From: Mesorhizobium sp.
GTDB taxonomy: Bacteria; Pseudomonadota; Alphaproteobacteria; Rhizobiales; Rhizobiaceae
Direction: 5' to 3'
Length of the DNA: 64,000 nucleotides
Assembly (NCBI GenBank): GCA_004020645.1
Contig: SAQL01000015.1
Location: 62,001-126,000, forward strand
Position numbers and translations under genes: made by a program. The notes beneath the pieces are model-generated. The model was not told the origin of the DNA, made no database searches, and worked only from the letters and a program-made list of their open reading frames with translations. This document shows, piece by piece, positions 16,081-24,098 of this stretch (its first letter is position 1; every line of letters starts with the position of its first letter).

Positions 16081-16124
16081 CTACAGCGTCCTTGCGCGTC
16101 CTAGAAGGACGCGCGGCGCTGTAG
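16081..16124. repeat. Rhizobial palindromic repeat, CTACAGCG type
   Basis: Inverted repeat CTACAGCG / CGCTGTAG with inner arms GCGCGTCCT / AGGACGCGC. A second repeat type frequent in Mesorhizobium-like genomes, placed 12 bases after the one at 16020-16068. The two fill most of the gap before the tig leader. Confidence 0.8.
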
Positions 16125-16338
16125 ACGCGAAGATGGTTGAAAATTAGCCGCGCCTGTGACAAAAGGCGTGTCGAATGTGACGGGATGCGACGATCCGCTT
16201 CTGCAGAATGTGATAAGAAGTAGGAAGAACAAAGACTTATTCACATTTTGGAGCGTATTTCTGGAGGATTTGAGCCGCGTTGGGCGGACAGATCGCCAAG
16301 TCCCGCACCAAAAGCCATTCCCGGCAAGATCATACCGG

Positions 16339-16373
16339 CAGGCTGTAAACGGCAGGAGCCGTTTGGCTGCCTC
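16339..16373 (+). promoter_or_regulatory. Hairpin in the tig leader
   Basis: Nested inverted repeats GGCAG / CTGCC and AAACGGC / GCCGTTT close on the loop AGGA, 25 bases before the tig start. It may be a control structure in the 5' UTR. The remaining leader from 16125 shows no gene; several AT-rich stretches around 16200-16250 could hold the promoter. Confidence 0.35.
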
Positions 16374-16397
16374 ATTGGTGGAAACAAAGGTTCTATG

Positions 16398-17870
16398 ATG
16401 CAGGTCACCGAAACGCTCAACTCCGGTCTCAAGCGCGAGATCAAGATCACCGTGCCGGCCGGTGACATGGAAGCCAAGCTGATGGCGCGGCTTTCCGATG
16501 CCAGGAGCAAGGTTCGCATAAACGGCTTCCGTCCCGGCAAGGTGCCGGTGCAGCACCTGCGCAAGGTCTATGGCAAGTCGTTCATGGCCGAAGTGGTCAA
16601 CGAGATCCTCAACGATTCGACCCGTTCGATCATTACGGGTCGCGGCGAAAAGGCTGCTATGCAGCCCGAAGTAATCATGACCGAGGACGAGAAGGAGGCC
16701 GAGAAGATCCTGGCCGGCGGCGCCGACTTCGAATTCCGGCTGAACTACGAGATTATCCCGCCGATCGAGATCAAGGATTTCTCCGACATCAAGGTGACGC
16801 GTCAGGTGTTCGACGTGCCGGATTCGGAAATCGACGAGCAGGTCCAGCGTGTCGCCGAATCGGCGCGCACCTACGAACCGAAGACCGGCAAGGCCGCCGA
16901 AGGCGACCGCGTGACGATCGACTATGTCGGCAAGATCGATGGCGAAGCCTTCAGCGGCGGCGCCGGCACGGACCAGCCGCTGGTGCTCGGCTCCAAGGAA
17001 TTCATTCCCGGCTTCGAGGACCAGCTCATCGGCAGCAAGGCCGGTGACGAGACGCAGGTCACGGTCACGTTCCCGGAAAACTACCAGGCGGCGCATCTGG
17101 CCGGCAAGGAAGCGACCTTCGACGTTACCGTCAAGGAAGTGTCCAAGCCCGGTGCGTTGGAAATCAACGACGAAATGGCCAAGAATCTCGGCCTGGAGTC
17201 GCTGGAGCGTTTGCGTGACGTGGTGCGCGGCCAGATCGAGAACCAGTTCGGCTCGATGACGCGCCAGAAGATCAAGCGCCAGCTGCTCGACCAGCTCGAT
17301 GCCGCCTACTCGTTCGAGGCGCCGTCGAAGCTCGTCGAGGCCGAGTTCAACAACATCTGGAATCAGGTCAACCGCGATCTGGAAGCCGCCGGCCGTACCT
17401 TCGCCGACGAGGAGACGACGGAAGAAGAAGCACGCGCCGAATATATGCGGCTTGCCGAGCGTCGTGTGCGTCTTGGCCTGGTTCTCGCCGAGATCGGCGA
17501 GAAGGCCGGCATCACCGTGTCGGACGAGGAATTGCAGCGCGGCCTGTTCGAGCAGGTGCGCCGCTATCCGGCCAACCAGCAGCAGGAAGCCTTCGAATTC
17601 TACCGCAGCAATCCCGAAGCGCTGAACACGCTGCGCGCGCCGCTGTTCGAGGAGAAGGTGGTCGACCATCTGCTCGGCCAGATCTCCGTCACCGACGTCA
17701 AGGTCAGCAAGGAAGAGCTGATGGCCGACGACGAGGACACCGAGACGGCCAAGGCAAAGCCGGCGAAGAAAGCCGCAGCGAAAAAGGCCGACGCCAAGAA
17801 GGCCGACGATACGGAAGAGCCCAAGAAAAAGGCCGCGCCGAAGAAGAAAGCTGCCAAGGACGCCGAATAA
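16398..17870 (+). CDS. tig: Trigger factor
   Basis: Ribosome-bound chaperone and prolyl isomerase, 490 aa. The N-terminal ribosome-binding domain has the signature GFRPGKVPVQHLRKVYG; the FKBP-type domain (about 160-250) starts at EGDRVTIDYVGKIDGEAF; a helical C-terminal domain follows. The last 45 or so residues are a Lys/Ala-rich tail (KPAKKAAAKKADAKK...), as in other rhizobia. The start at 16398 has AAAGG at a proper distance; the ATG three bases before is too close. A terminator follows. A diverged copy of this 3' end and terminator lies at about 27601-27715. Confidence 0.96.
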   Translation: MQVTETLNSGLKREIKITVPAGDMEAKLMARLSDARSKVRINGFRPGKVPVQHLRKVYGKSFMAEVVNEILNDSTRSIITGRGEKAAMQPEVIMTEDEKEAEKILAGGADFEFRLNYEIIPPIEIKDFSDIKVTRQVFDVPDSEIDEQVQRVAESARTYEPKTGKAAEGDRVTIDYVGKIDGEAFSGGAGTDQPLVLGSKEFIPGFEDQLIGSKAGDETQVTVTFPENYQAAHLAGKEATFDVTVKEVSKPGALEINDEMAKNLGLESLERLRDVVRGQIENQFGSMTRQKIKRQLLDQLDAAYSFEAPSKLVEAEFNNIWNQVNRDLEAAGRTFADEETTEEEARAEYMRLAERRVRLGLVLAEIGEKAGITVSDEELQRGLFEQVRRYPANQQQEAFEFYRSNPEALNTLRAPLFEEKVVDHLLGQISVTDVKVSKEELMADDEDTETAKAKPAKKAAAKKADAKKADDTEEPKKKAAPKKKAAKDAE

Positions 17871-17891
17871 CACGGCATTCTGCTGGATTTG

Positions 17892-17917
17892 AAAGGCCGC
17901 CCTCGAGGCGGCCTTTT
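17892..17917 (+). terminator. Rho-independent terminator of tig
   Basis: Stem AAAGGCCGCC / GGCGGCCTTT with a short loop (CTCGA), running into TTTTCGTT, 22 bases after the tig stop. Confidence 0.88.
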
Positions 17918-17950
17918 CGTTGCTGCCGACGTCGCAAGGCCGCCGCCGCC

Positions 17951-18278
17951 CTAGTCGCGAGGCAATTGATTGACTAGGATCCGCATCACCGTCACTCGCT
18001 TGGGCAGTTCAATAAGAAACTCTTCGTCACGCGGCAGGTGGTGGATCTGGTGCGGGTCGCCGCCGGTGAAGCTCGCCATGGCTTCGACGTCAGGCCAGTA
18101 CGAGATCGTCACGAACTCTGTTTCTTCCTCCCGATTTTCGCGAAACAACTGCACGCCAAGTGCCTTCTCCTGAAGCGGCGGAATGCCTTCGCGGCGTAGG
18201 TAGGGCTCGTAAGGCGTCTGCCAGATCACGGCGTGTCCTTCCTCGCCAGATCCGGGCGATTGTGGCGTTGTCGATCAT
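17951..18278 (-). pseudogene. Antibiotic biosynthesis monooxygenase-like gene, frameshifted
   Basis: From the ATG at 18278 the protein begins MIDNATIARIWRGRTR, a normal start for small ABM-like ferredoxin-fold proteins, but the frame then fails. The rest is in the next frame: YEPYLRREGIPPLQEKALGV, ETEFVTISYWPDVEAMASFT and so on to 17951. Removing one base in the run near 18209-18214 (GTAAGG on the plus strand) rejoins the halves as DLADAYEPYLRREG, giving about 108 aa, normal for the family. So it is one gene with a single-base insertion, or a sequencing error. The gene lies 76 bases downstream of the hydrolase on the same strand. Confidence 0.75.
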
Positions 18279-18354
18279 GGAGTGCGCTCCTCTCGATGAT
18301 TGTCACGAGGATGGGGCAGCGATGGCGGAATCCGCTGCGGTGTTGTGCAGGCGA

Positions 18355-19242
18355 CTAATCCAGGACCTTGCCCAGAAACCGTCGCACCAGTGGCAGGGCG
18401 ACCTCGAAATGGGTCTCCAGCAGCCAGTGCCCTGCGTCGTCCAGCAAATGCAGTTCGGCCTCGGGGAGATCGCGCAGATAGGCGCGCGCTGCCTGCTCGG
18501 GCATGTATTCGTCCTTCGGTCCCCAAAGGATTATTGCCGGCGGCCGCTGCTCGCGCAGGTATTCCTGGTAGCGAGGGAACCAGTCGAGGTTAGCCTTGAG
18601 CTTCTCCATCAATCCGACTGAAAGCGCACGGCGCACTGGCGTATCCATCAGCGGCCAATGCAATTTCCACAGATCGGGCGGGACACGTTGGGCGACGTGT
18701 TCATCGACTTCGCCGACGAACTCGGCGCGAAAGCCGTCCTCGCTCACCGCCTTTTCCAGCGGCGCGCGGTTCTCTTGTGACGGATCCCGCCAGAAGCGCT
18801 GGATCGTTTCGTATTTAGGGCCAAGAGCATCCGCGTAGATGTCGCCATTCTGGATGACGAGGCCCCTGATCCGCGATGGATGCGCTATAGCGTGGCGCAG
18901 GCCGATCTGCGAGCCGTAGTCGTGCAGCCATAGCGCGTAGCTGCCGAGCCCCAGCGCGTCGGTGAACCGGTCCAGAAAAGTCGCGTAGGCGTCAAAATCA
19001 TAACCGAACCGTGCCGGATCGGGGGTTCCACTATAGCCAAAGCCGGGGAAGTCCGGCGCGACCGTTCGCCAGCGATCGGCGAGTGCCGGCATCAGCCGGC
19101 GATATTGGAAGGATGAGCAGGGATAGCCATGCGGAAGCAACAACACCGGCGCGGCGTCAGGACCTGCTTCTCTGTAAAAGACCGTGTCGCCATCGATCGT
19201 GCGGGTGCCGTGGCGCACCTCGAGGACGCTCCTGTCGTTCAT
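18355..19242 (-). CDS. Alpha/beta hydrolase, epoxide hydrolase/dehalogenase-like
   Basis: Hydrolase of 295 aa. The oxyanion region is LLLPHGYPCSSFQYRRLMP; the nucleophile elbow reads LWLHDYGSQIG, so the nucleophile is Asp, as in epoxide hydrolases and haloalkane dehalogenases, not Ser. An acid lies near ILWGPKDEYMP and the catalytic His is in DDAGHWLLE. Substrate cannot be told from sequence. It is upstream of the frameshifted ABM gene and may share its transcript. Confidence 0.88.
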   Translation of the reverse strand: MNDRSVLEVRHGTRTIDGDTVFYREAGPDAAPVLLLPHGYPCSSFQYRRLMPALADRWRTVAPDFPGFGYSGTPDPARFGYDFDAYATFLDRFTDALGLGSYALWLHDYGSQIGLRHAIAHPSRIRGLVIQNGDIYADALGPKYETIQRFWRDPSQENRAPLEKAVSEDGFRAEFVGEVDEHVAQRVPPDLWKLHWPLMDTPVRRALSVGLMEKLKANLDWFPRYQEYLREQRPPAIILWGPKDEYMPEQAARAYLRDLPEAELHLLDDAGHWLLETHFEVALPLVRRFLGKVLD

Positions 19243-19538
19243 GGACGCTTCTCTGATCTTTGATCTTGCAGACGTTGAACCGTAGCTGGTCTAACGCCGT
19301 TAGCCAGTATGCGTTCCGACTGCGCGCTCGACGCCGATCGAGCGGCCTTATCGCTTCGGCGGCAATCCTGCTGATCGACTTGTTCTATCTGCCGGCCAGA
19401 TTCTGTGGTATGCAGATGCCGCAATTCCATACGGGAGACGCGGATATTCCGCTCTGTCGTGCAAGGGGCGCATGGCGGCGAAAGTGTCGGCAGGCGCAGA
19501 TCGTCCAAGACAGGTTTGGCGATCGGGGAGGGAATGCC

Positions 19539-19919
19539 ATGCGTGCAATCGCGTTTTTCGTCGTCGTCTCGGTTGCGACCTTTGTCACAAACCAATCCCA
19601 GGCACAGGATGCCGCCGCGGGTGAGAAGGTCTTCGCCAAATGCAAGGTCTGTCACGTCGTGGACAAGGACCAGAACAAGGTCGGTCCATCGTTGAGCGGC
19701 GTCATCGGCCGGACAGCCGGCACGCATCCGGGGTTCAAATATTCCAAAGCCATGACCGAGGCGGGTAAATCCGGCGTCAAATGGGACGACGCCACGCTGA
19801 CGAATTATCTTCGCGATCCCAAGGCCATGATCAAAGGCGGGAAGATGGCGTTTCCCGGCCTCAAGAAAGACGAGGATCTCGCCAACGTCATCGCCTATCT
19901 GAAGCAATTTTCCAAATGA
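19539..19919 (+). CDS. Class I cytochrome c, periplasmic
   Basis: Soluble c-type cytochrome of 126 aa. Signal peptide to about residue 22 (SQAQ), heme site C35-K-V-C38-H39, and Met103 in GGKMAFPGL as sixth ligand. The layout is that of mitochondrial-type cytochromes c2/c550. GGGAGGGA precedes the ATG. It probably carries electrons to the oxidase encoded nearby. A 24-bp tandem repeat begins at its stop codon, and ctaB follows. Confidence 0.93.
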   Translation: MRAIAFFVVVSVATFVTNQSQAQDAAAGEKVFAKCKVCHVVDKDQNKVGPSLSGVIGRTAGTHPGFKYSKAMTEAGKSGVKWDDATLTNYLRDPKAMIKGGKMAFPGLKKDEDLANVIAYLKQFSK

Positions 19920-19982
19920 CCCGGTTCTTCCGCCAGGAAGTAACCCGGTTCTTCCGCCAGGAAGTAACCCGGTTCTTCCGCC
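19919..19982 (+). repeat. 24-bp tandem repeat after the cytochrome c stop (2.7 copies)
   Basis: A unit beginning ACCCGGTTCTTCCGCCAGG runs 19919-19942, repeats exactly at 19943-19966, and a third copy is cut at 19982. The first base is the A of the cytochrome c TGA. Copies are identical, so the duplication is recent. It lies in the leader of ctaB. Confidence 0.95.
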
Positions 19983-20029
19983 GGCCGCTGGGCCGGCCAG
20001 ATTGCCTGTCCCCATCGGTGGTCGCCTGA

Positions 20030-20977
20030 ATGTCGGCTCGGGAAAGCGGCCTCAAGGATACCGGTATCCAGATCTCGGAAGCGACGGTCAGTGATTTTTT
20101 CGCGCTTCTGAAACCACGCGTCATGGCGCTTGCTGTTTTTACCGCTTTCGTCGGCCTGATGGTGGCGCCTGAGGCAATGAATCCGGTCATCGCCGTGATT
20201 GCAATCGGTGCAATTGCGGTTGGAGCGGGAGCGGCCGGGGCACTCAACATGTGGTACGATGCCGATATCGACGCGTTGATGTCGCGCACGTCAAAGCGGC
20301 CGGTCCCGTCAGGCCGGGTCATGCCAGGCGAAGCTCTCGGCTTCGGCCTGGTGCTTTCCGTACTTTCGGTCATGACGCTCGGCGTGCTGGTTGGGTGGCT
20401 TGCCGCATCGCTGCTGGCTTTCACCATCTTCTTCTATGTCGTCATCTACACGATGTGGCTGAAACGCTCGACGCCGCAGAATATCGTCATAGGCGGCGCC
20501 GCGGGTGCCCTTCCTCCTGTCATCGGGTGGGCGGCGGCCACCGGCAGCGTCGGGGCTGAAAGTCTCATCCTGTTTCTGATCATCTTCCTCTGGACGCCGC
20601 CGCATTTCTGGGCGCTCGCGCTTTTCAAGATCGGCGACTATGCTGCTGCCGGCATTCCCATGATGCCGAACGTGGCCGGCCAGGCTTCGACCAGAAAACA
20701 GATCTTCGTCTATTCACTGATTCTGGCACCAATCGGCGTGCTGCCTTGGGCTTTTGGATTCGCGAGCGGATTGTACGGGATCGTTTCGGCCGCATTGGGT
20801 GCGGGTTTCATCTGGCATGCCTGGAAGCTTCTGATCGACAAAAGGTGGGTTGAAGGCTGGGAGATCAAACGCGCAAAGGCGCTGTTTGCCTATTCGATTC
20901 TCTACCTTTTCGCGATCTTTGCCGTGCTGCTTGCCGATACCATTGCAATGCGTGTCCTCATATCAGCCGGAAATTGA
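20030..20977 (+). CDS. ctaB: Protoheme IX farnesyltransferase (heme O synthase)
   Basis: Membrane prenyltransferase that makes heme O, the precursor of heme A for cytochrome aa3 oxidases; 315 aa with about nine helices. The prenyl-diphosphate site is NMWYDADIDALMSRTSKRP (N-x3-D-x3-D) and the conserved FLWTPPHFWALALF is present. Here it stands apart from the oxidase genes, which are on the other strand 2 kb away; ctaA and ctaG are not in the window. Confidence 0.95.
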   Translation: MSARESGLKDTGIQISEATVSDFFALLKPRVMALAVFTAFVGLMVAPEAMNPVIAVIAIGAIAVGAGAAGALNMWYDADIDALMSRTSKRPVPSGRVMPGEALGFGLVLSVLSVMTLGVLVGWLAASLLAFTIFFYVVIYTMWLKRSTPQNIVIGGAAGALPPVIGWAAATGSVGAESLILFLIIFLWTPPHFWALALFKIGDYAAAGIPMMPNVAGQASTRKQIFVYSLILAPIGVLPWAFGFASGLYGIVSAALGAGFIWHAWKLLIDKRWVEGWEIKRAKALFAYSILYLFAIFAVLLADTIAMRVLISAGN

Positions 20978-21085
20978 CGGCATGACCTGCCTCGTGGCTG
21001 CATTGAATCCTGATGTTCTCGGATTGCTTGCCGGGTTGAGAATCGGCGATTCCTGAACGAGGTGCGCTCCGAACCTGCTCAAACC

Positions 21086-21166
21086 TCACACTGGCACTGC
21101 GCAGAATCCCAGCAACAGCAGAATAACTACGCCAAGGCCGAGCATGAGAACGGTCTTTCCATCCAT
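21086..21166 (-). CDS. Possible 26-aa membrane peptide
   Basis: MDGKTVLMLGLGVVILLLLG then FCAVPV: a very short frame that is nearly all one hydrophobic helix, with a purine-rich GAAGGGTGAAGGTC before the ATG. No homologue recognised. It is the only coding candidate in the gap 20978-21384, and chance cannot be excluded. Confidence 0.35.
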   Translation of the reverse strand: MDGKTVLMLGLGVVILLLLGFCAVPV

Positions 21167-21384
21167 GACCTTCACCCTTCAACCCCAGCTTGGAGAATAT
21201 CGAAGAAAGGCGGCTAGAGCTAGCCGGATCACCTGAGCCGTCCTTTCAAGACAAAGGGCGGCGACAAATCCCCTGCAAGAGCGTATGTTGATCATGGTGC
21301 AGGTCGCGGTTTTGCGTGGCCATTCACGCTGAACGGCAGCACCGTAAATCGCGACCTTACCGGACCTGGTCTGGAGGAATGGTC

Positions 21385-22203
21385 ATGGCAAGTTTTCACG
21401 TGATTGCAGGCGCCAGCGAGACGCTGGAGCACACCAGAATTCGAAAGATCGGCGTTTCCGACCTTTTCGACGCGCTCAAGCGCGGCGTCGACGATTTCAT
21501 GGTCAAACCGTCGCATATCGTTTTCCTCTGCCTGATCTATCCGCTTGTCGGCGTCGTGCTCGCCGTCTGGACGTCGGGCAACAATGCGCTGCCGCTGTTG
21601 TTTCCGCTGGTGTCGGGTTTTGCGCTGATCGGTCCGTTCGCGGCGATCGGCCTCTATGAGATCAGCCGGAGGCGGGAGGCCGGGCTCGATGCCTCCTGGG
21701 GTCACGCTTTCGAGGTCAGGAATTCTCCGGCGCTGCCGGCCATCGCGGCGGTCGGGATCATGCTGCTTGCGATCTTCATCGCCTGGCTTTTGACCGCGCA
21801 GATGTTTTACCAGCAGGTGTTCGGCCCGGCCCCGCCGGAATCGCTCTCCAGCTTCATCAGTGAAATATTCGCCACCGGACGCGGCTGGACGCTGATTATC
21901 CTTGGCCACGCCATCGGCTTCGTCTTCGCCGCGGTCGTGTTGTGCACCACGGTCGTCGCATTCCCGTTGTTGCTCGACCGCGACGTCGGCGCCTATGAAG
22001 CCATCCACACTTCGGTGCGCGTGGTCCTGGCGAACCCGATCGTGATGGCCGTGTGGGGGCTGATTGTCGCCGTCGCCCTGATCATAGGCTCGCTGCCGGT
22101 GTTCGCCGGGTTGGCGGTGGTGCTGCCGATCCTCGGTCACGCCACCTGGCACGTCTATCGCAAAGTTGTGGAATCGCCGGCTTCCCCCAAACCGGCGAGC
22201 TGA
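21385..22203 (+). CDS. DUF2189 domain membrane protein
   Basis: Integral membrane protein of 272 aa with about six hydrophobic segments. The N-terminal IRKIGVSDLFDALKRGVDDF and ASWGHAFEVR fit DUF2189 proteins of alphaproteobacteria, whose role is unknown. GGAGG at 21373-21377 sets the start at 21385. It lies between ctaB and the oxidase cluster, which hints at an envelope or respiratory role, but nothing more direct. Confidence 0.85.
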   Translation: MASFHVIAGASETLEHTRIRKIGVSDLFDALKRGVDDFMVKPSHIVFLCLIYPLVGVVLAVWTSGNNALPLLFPLVSGFALIGPFAAIGLYEISRRREAGLDASWGHAFEVRNSPALPAIAAVGIMLLAIFIAWLLTAQMFYQQVFGPAPPESLSSFISEIFATGRGWTLIILGHAIGFVFAAVVLCTTVVAFPLLLDRDVGAYEAIHTSVRVVLANPIVMAVWGLIVAVALIIGSLPVFAGLAVVLPILGHATWHVYRKVVESPASPKPAS

Positions 22204-22264
22204 AAAAATCCTGCCTTGCCTTGCCGTGCCGGCGAGCGCGCCCGGTGCGGCAAGGCCTGAGCGT

Positions 22265-22738
22265 TCAGTAAGCCGGGTAGCTAAAGCGGGCTTTCTGTGC
22301 GTCGCTGGTCAGGTTGCGGAAATCCTTGCCGCTGACATGCACGAGCGTCCTGTGGTCGCCGCCCTCGAAATAGATGTCGGCGGCATTGCCGAGGCTTTCA
22401 TCGAGGATCACCGGCACATCGTAGGCCGCGCCGATCGGCGGGATGGCGCCGGTGTCGCAATCCTTGAAAATCGACTCCACCTCGTCTTCGGAGGCGAGTC
22501 CGATACGTTTGTCCATGACATCCTGCAACGTGCCGAGCTCGATCCTGTGCGTGCTGGGGACCACGGCCAGCGCATAGCCACCGTCGTGGTGAACCACCAC
22601 CGATTTGGCCATTATGCTGCCGGGCACATGCGCCGCTATGGCGGACTGCCTGCTTGTCGACGTGCGGTGGTGCTCGACGGTGTCGTAGGAAATTCCTTTC
22701 TCGTCGATAAAGTCCTTCAGTCTGTTTGCGATCGTCAT
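22265..22738 (-). CDS. YbaK/ProX-type aminoacyl-tRNA deacylase domain protein
   Basis: 157 aa from the ATG at 22738, which has GAGGGAGG upstream. Contains the YbaK/prolyl-tRNA deacylase fold: KSVVVHHDGGYALAVVP with the conserved Lys, IFKDCDTGAIPPIG and YFEGGDHRTLVHVSG. Such free-standing domains clear mischarged tRNAs; the exact specificity here is not evident. Monocistronic. Confidence 0.88.
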   Translation of the reverse strand: MTIANRLKDFIDEKGISYDTVEHHRTSTSRQSAIAAHVPGSIMAKSVVVHHDGGYALAVVPSTHRIELGTLQDVMDKRIGLASEDEVESIFKDCDTGAIPPIGAAYDVPVILDESLGNAADIYFEGGDHRTLVHVSGKDFRNLTSDAQKARFSYPAY

Positions 22739-22926
22739 CTTGAGCCTCCCTCGCTGGAGTTCGCGACGCATGTGGAAACGAGGGCATTCATTTTGCTTCT
22801 GTCGTTTCCGCTACCAACAGAAATGGGCCAGCTGTCAATTGTTTCAAGGCACAGGAGCGGCCCGCAAATAGCGCTCCCTGCTCTTGACAGGAGACGCCGT
22901 CGACAAACCCTGTACCCGGATGCGTG

Positions 22927-23331
22927 TCAGGGCTCGGCCCCAAAAAACACCGTCCGGGTGAGAAGCGTGTAATCCGATTCGAAGACCATCATTGCCACGA
23001 ACACCAGCACCAGTATCGGCGGCAATATGATCGCATATGTCAGCGCCAGCCGTTCCCAGGCCATGTGCATGAAGACCGCGACGATCAGCCCAGCCTTGAG
23101 CATCATGAAGATCAGGATCAGCGACCATCTGAGATAGCCCTGGAGGCCGACGTAATCGACCAGATAGGAGCAGGCGCTGAGGATGAACAGCCATGCCCAG
23201 ACCACCAGATAAAGCTTGATCGGGTGCTCCTGATGAACCTCCGCAGGGGCGATGCCAGCTACTGCCGGATCATGCGCTTGAGCTCCGTGCAGCGTATGTT
23301 GCCCCAGGCCGTTTGCGGTTGCTTCAGCCAT
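22927..23331 (-). CDS. Cytochrome c oxidase subunit IV (prokaryotic type)
   Basis: 134 aa with a His-rich soluble start and three membrane helices (LYLVVWAWLFILSACSYLVD, WSLILIFMMLKAGLIVAVFM, YAIILPPILVLVFVAMMVF), the CyoD/COX4-pro pattern including MLKAGLIVAVFMH. It is the last gene of the coxM-N-O-P cluster and probably stabilises the complex. Its start region is duplicated: a second, out-of-frame copy of its ribosome site and ATG lies 22 bases upstream. Confidence 0.88.
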   Translation of the reverse strand: MAEATANGLGQHTLHGAQAHDPAVAGIAPAEVHQEHPIKLYLVVWAWLFILSACSYLVDYVGLQGYLRWSLILIFMMLKAGLIVAVFMHMAWERLALTYAIILPPILVLVFVAMMVFESDYTLLTRTVFFGAEP

Positions 23332-23371
23332 ATCTGCCTCTCACCAAAGCCATGTCTGCCTCTCACCAAAG
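23328..23371 (-). repeat. 22-bp tandem repeat at the coxP/subunit IV junction
   Basis: Two copies (23328-23349, 23350-23371) differing at one base. On the minus strand each carries CTTTGGTGAGAGGCAGA followed by an ATGG. The upstream copy supplies the coxP stop TGA plus a ribosome site and ATG that open a 9-codon frame (MALVRGRYG); the second copy supplies the real start of subunit IV. The mini-frame ends in the first codons of subunit IV. Confidence 0.9.
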
Positions 23372-24085
23372 ATAGAAGAATGCGAAAATGAACACCCAGA
23401 CCAGGTCGACGAAATGCCAGTAGAGTCCCATGATCTCGACGTGCTCGTAGCGGCCCCTGCGGCTGGTGAAGAAACCAGGCCGTCCCGTGTCGTAATCTCC
23501 GCGCCAGACCTTTCGCGCCACGATGATCAGGAAGATCACCCCGAACGTCACATGCGTGCCGTGAAAGCCGGTGATCATGAAGAAGGATGACCCGAACTGC
23601 GCCGCGCCCCACGGATTGCCCCAGGGCCGTACCCCTTCAGTGATCAGCTTGGTCCATTCGAAAGCCTGCATGCCGACGAAGGTCGCGCCGAGTGCTGCGG
23701 TCAAAAGCATGAGGATCGCCGTCTTGCGGCGGTCGTGGCGATAGCCGAAATTCACCGCCATGGCCATCGTTCCGCTGCTCGAGATCAGCACGAAGGTCAT
23801 GATGGCGATGAGGATCAGTGGAATATTCGAGCCGCCAATGTGAAGGGCAAAGACCTCGCTCGGATTTGGCCACGGCACTCGGGTAGACATGCGCGCGGTC
23901 ATGTAGGAGAGCAGGAAGCAGCCGAAGACGAAGGTGTCGCTGAGCAGGAAGATCCACATCATGGCCTTGCCCCAGGACACGTTCTTGAACGCGCGCTGAT
24001 CCGAGGACCAGTCGGCGGCCACGCCCTGCAAGCCCGCCGGCCGCGGCTGTGTTTGGCCGATATGCGTCACTGTCGTGTCTGCCAT
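23363..24085 (-). CDS. coxP: Heme-copper oxidase subunit III, second paralogue
   Basis: 240 aa with seven predicted helices; family stretches include WGKAMMWIFLLSDTFVFGCF, FMITGFHGTHVTFGVIFLI and YWHFVDLVWVFIFAFFYLW, the normal subunit III ending. The cluster has two adjacent subunit III genes, as in Bradyrhizobium coxMNOP; this one corresponds in position to coxP. It starts 13 bases after the coxO stop. The last codons are part of a 22-bp tandem repeat. Confidence 0.9.
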   Translation of the reverse strand: MADTTVTHIGQTQPRPAGLQGVAADWSSDQRAFKNVSWGKAMMWIFLLSDTFVFGCFLLSYMTARMSTRVPWPNPSEVFALHIGGSNIPLILIAIMTFVLISSSGTMAMAVNFGYRHDRRKTAILMLLTAALGATFVGMQAFEWTKLITEGVRPWGNPWGAAQFGSSFFMITGFHGTHVTFGVIFLIIVARKVWRGDYDTGRPGFFTSRRGRYEHVEIMGLYWHFVDLVWVFIFAFFYLW

Positions 24086-24098
24086 CCGTCCGGCCCTC

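Noticed and set aside
16101..17873. A 590-codon open frame antisense to tig
   Set aside because: Antisense shadow; the plus strand is a full trigger factor.
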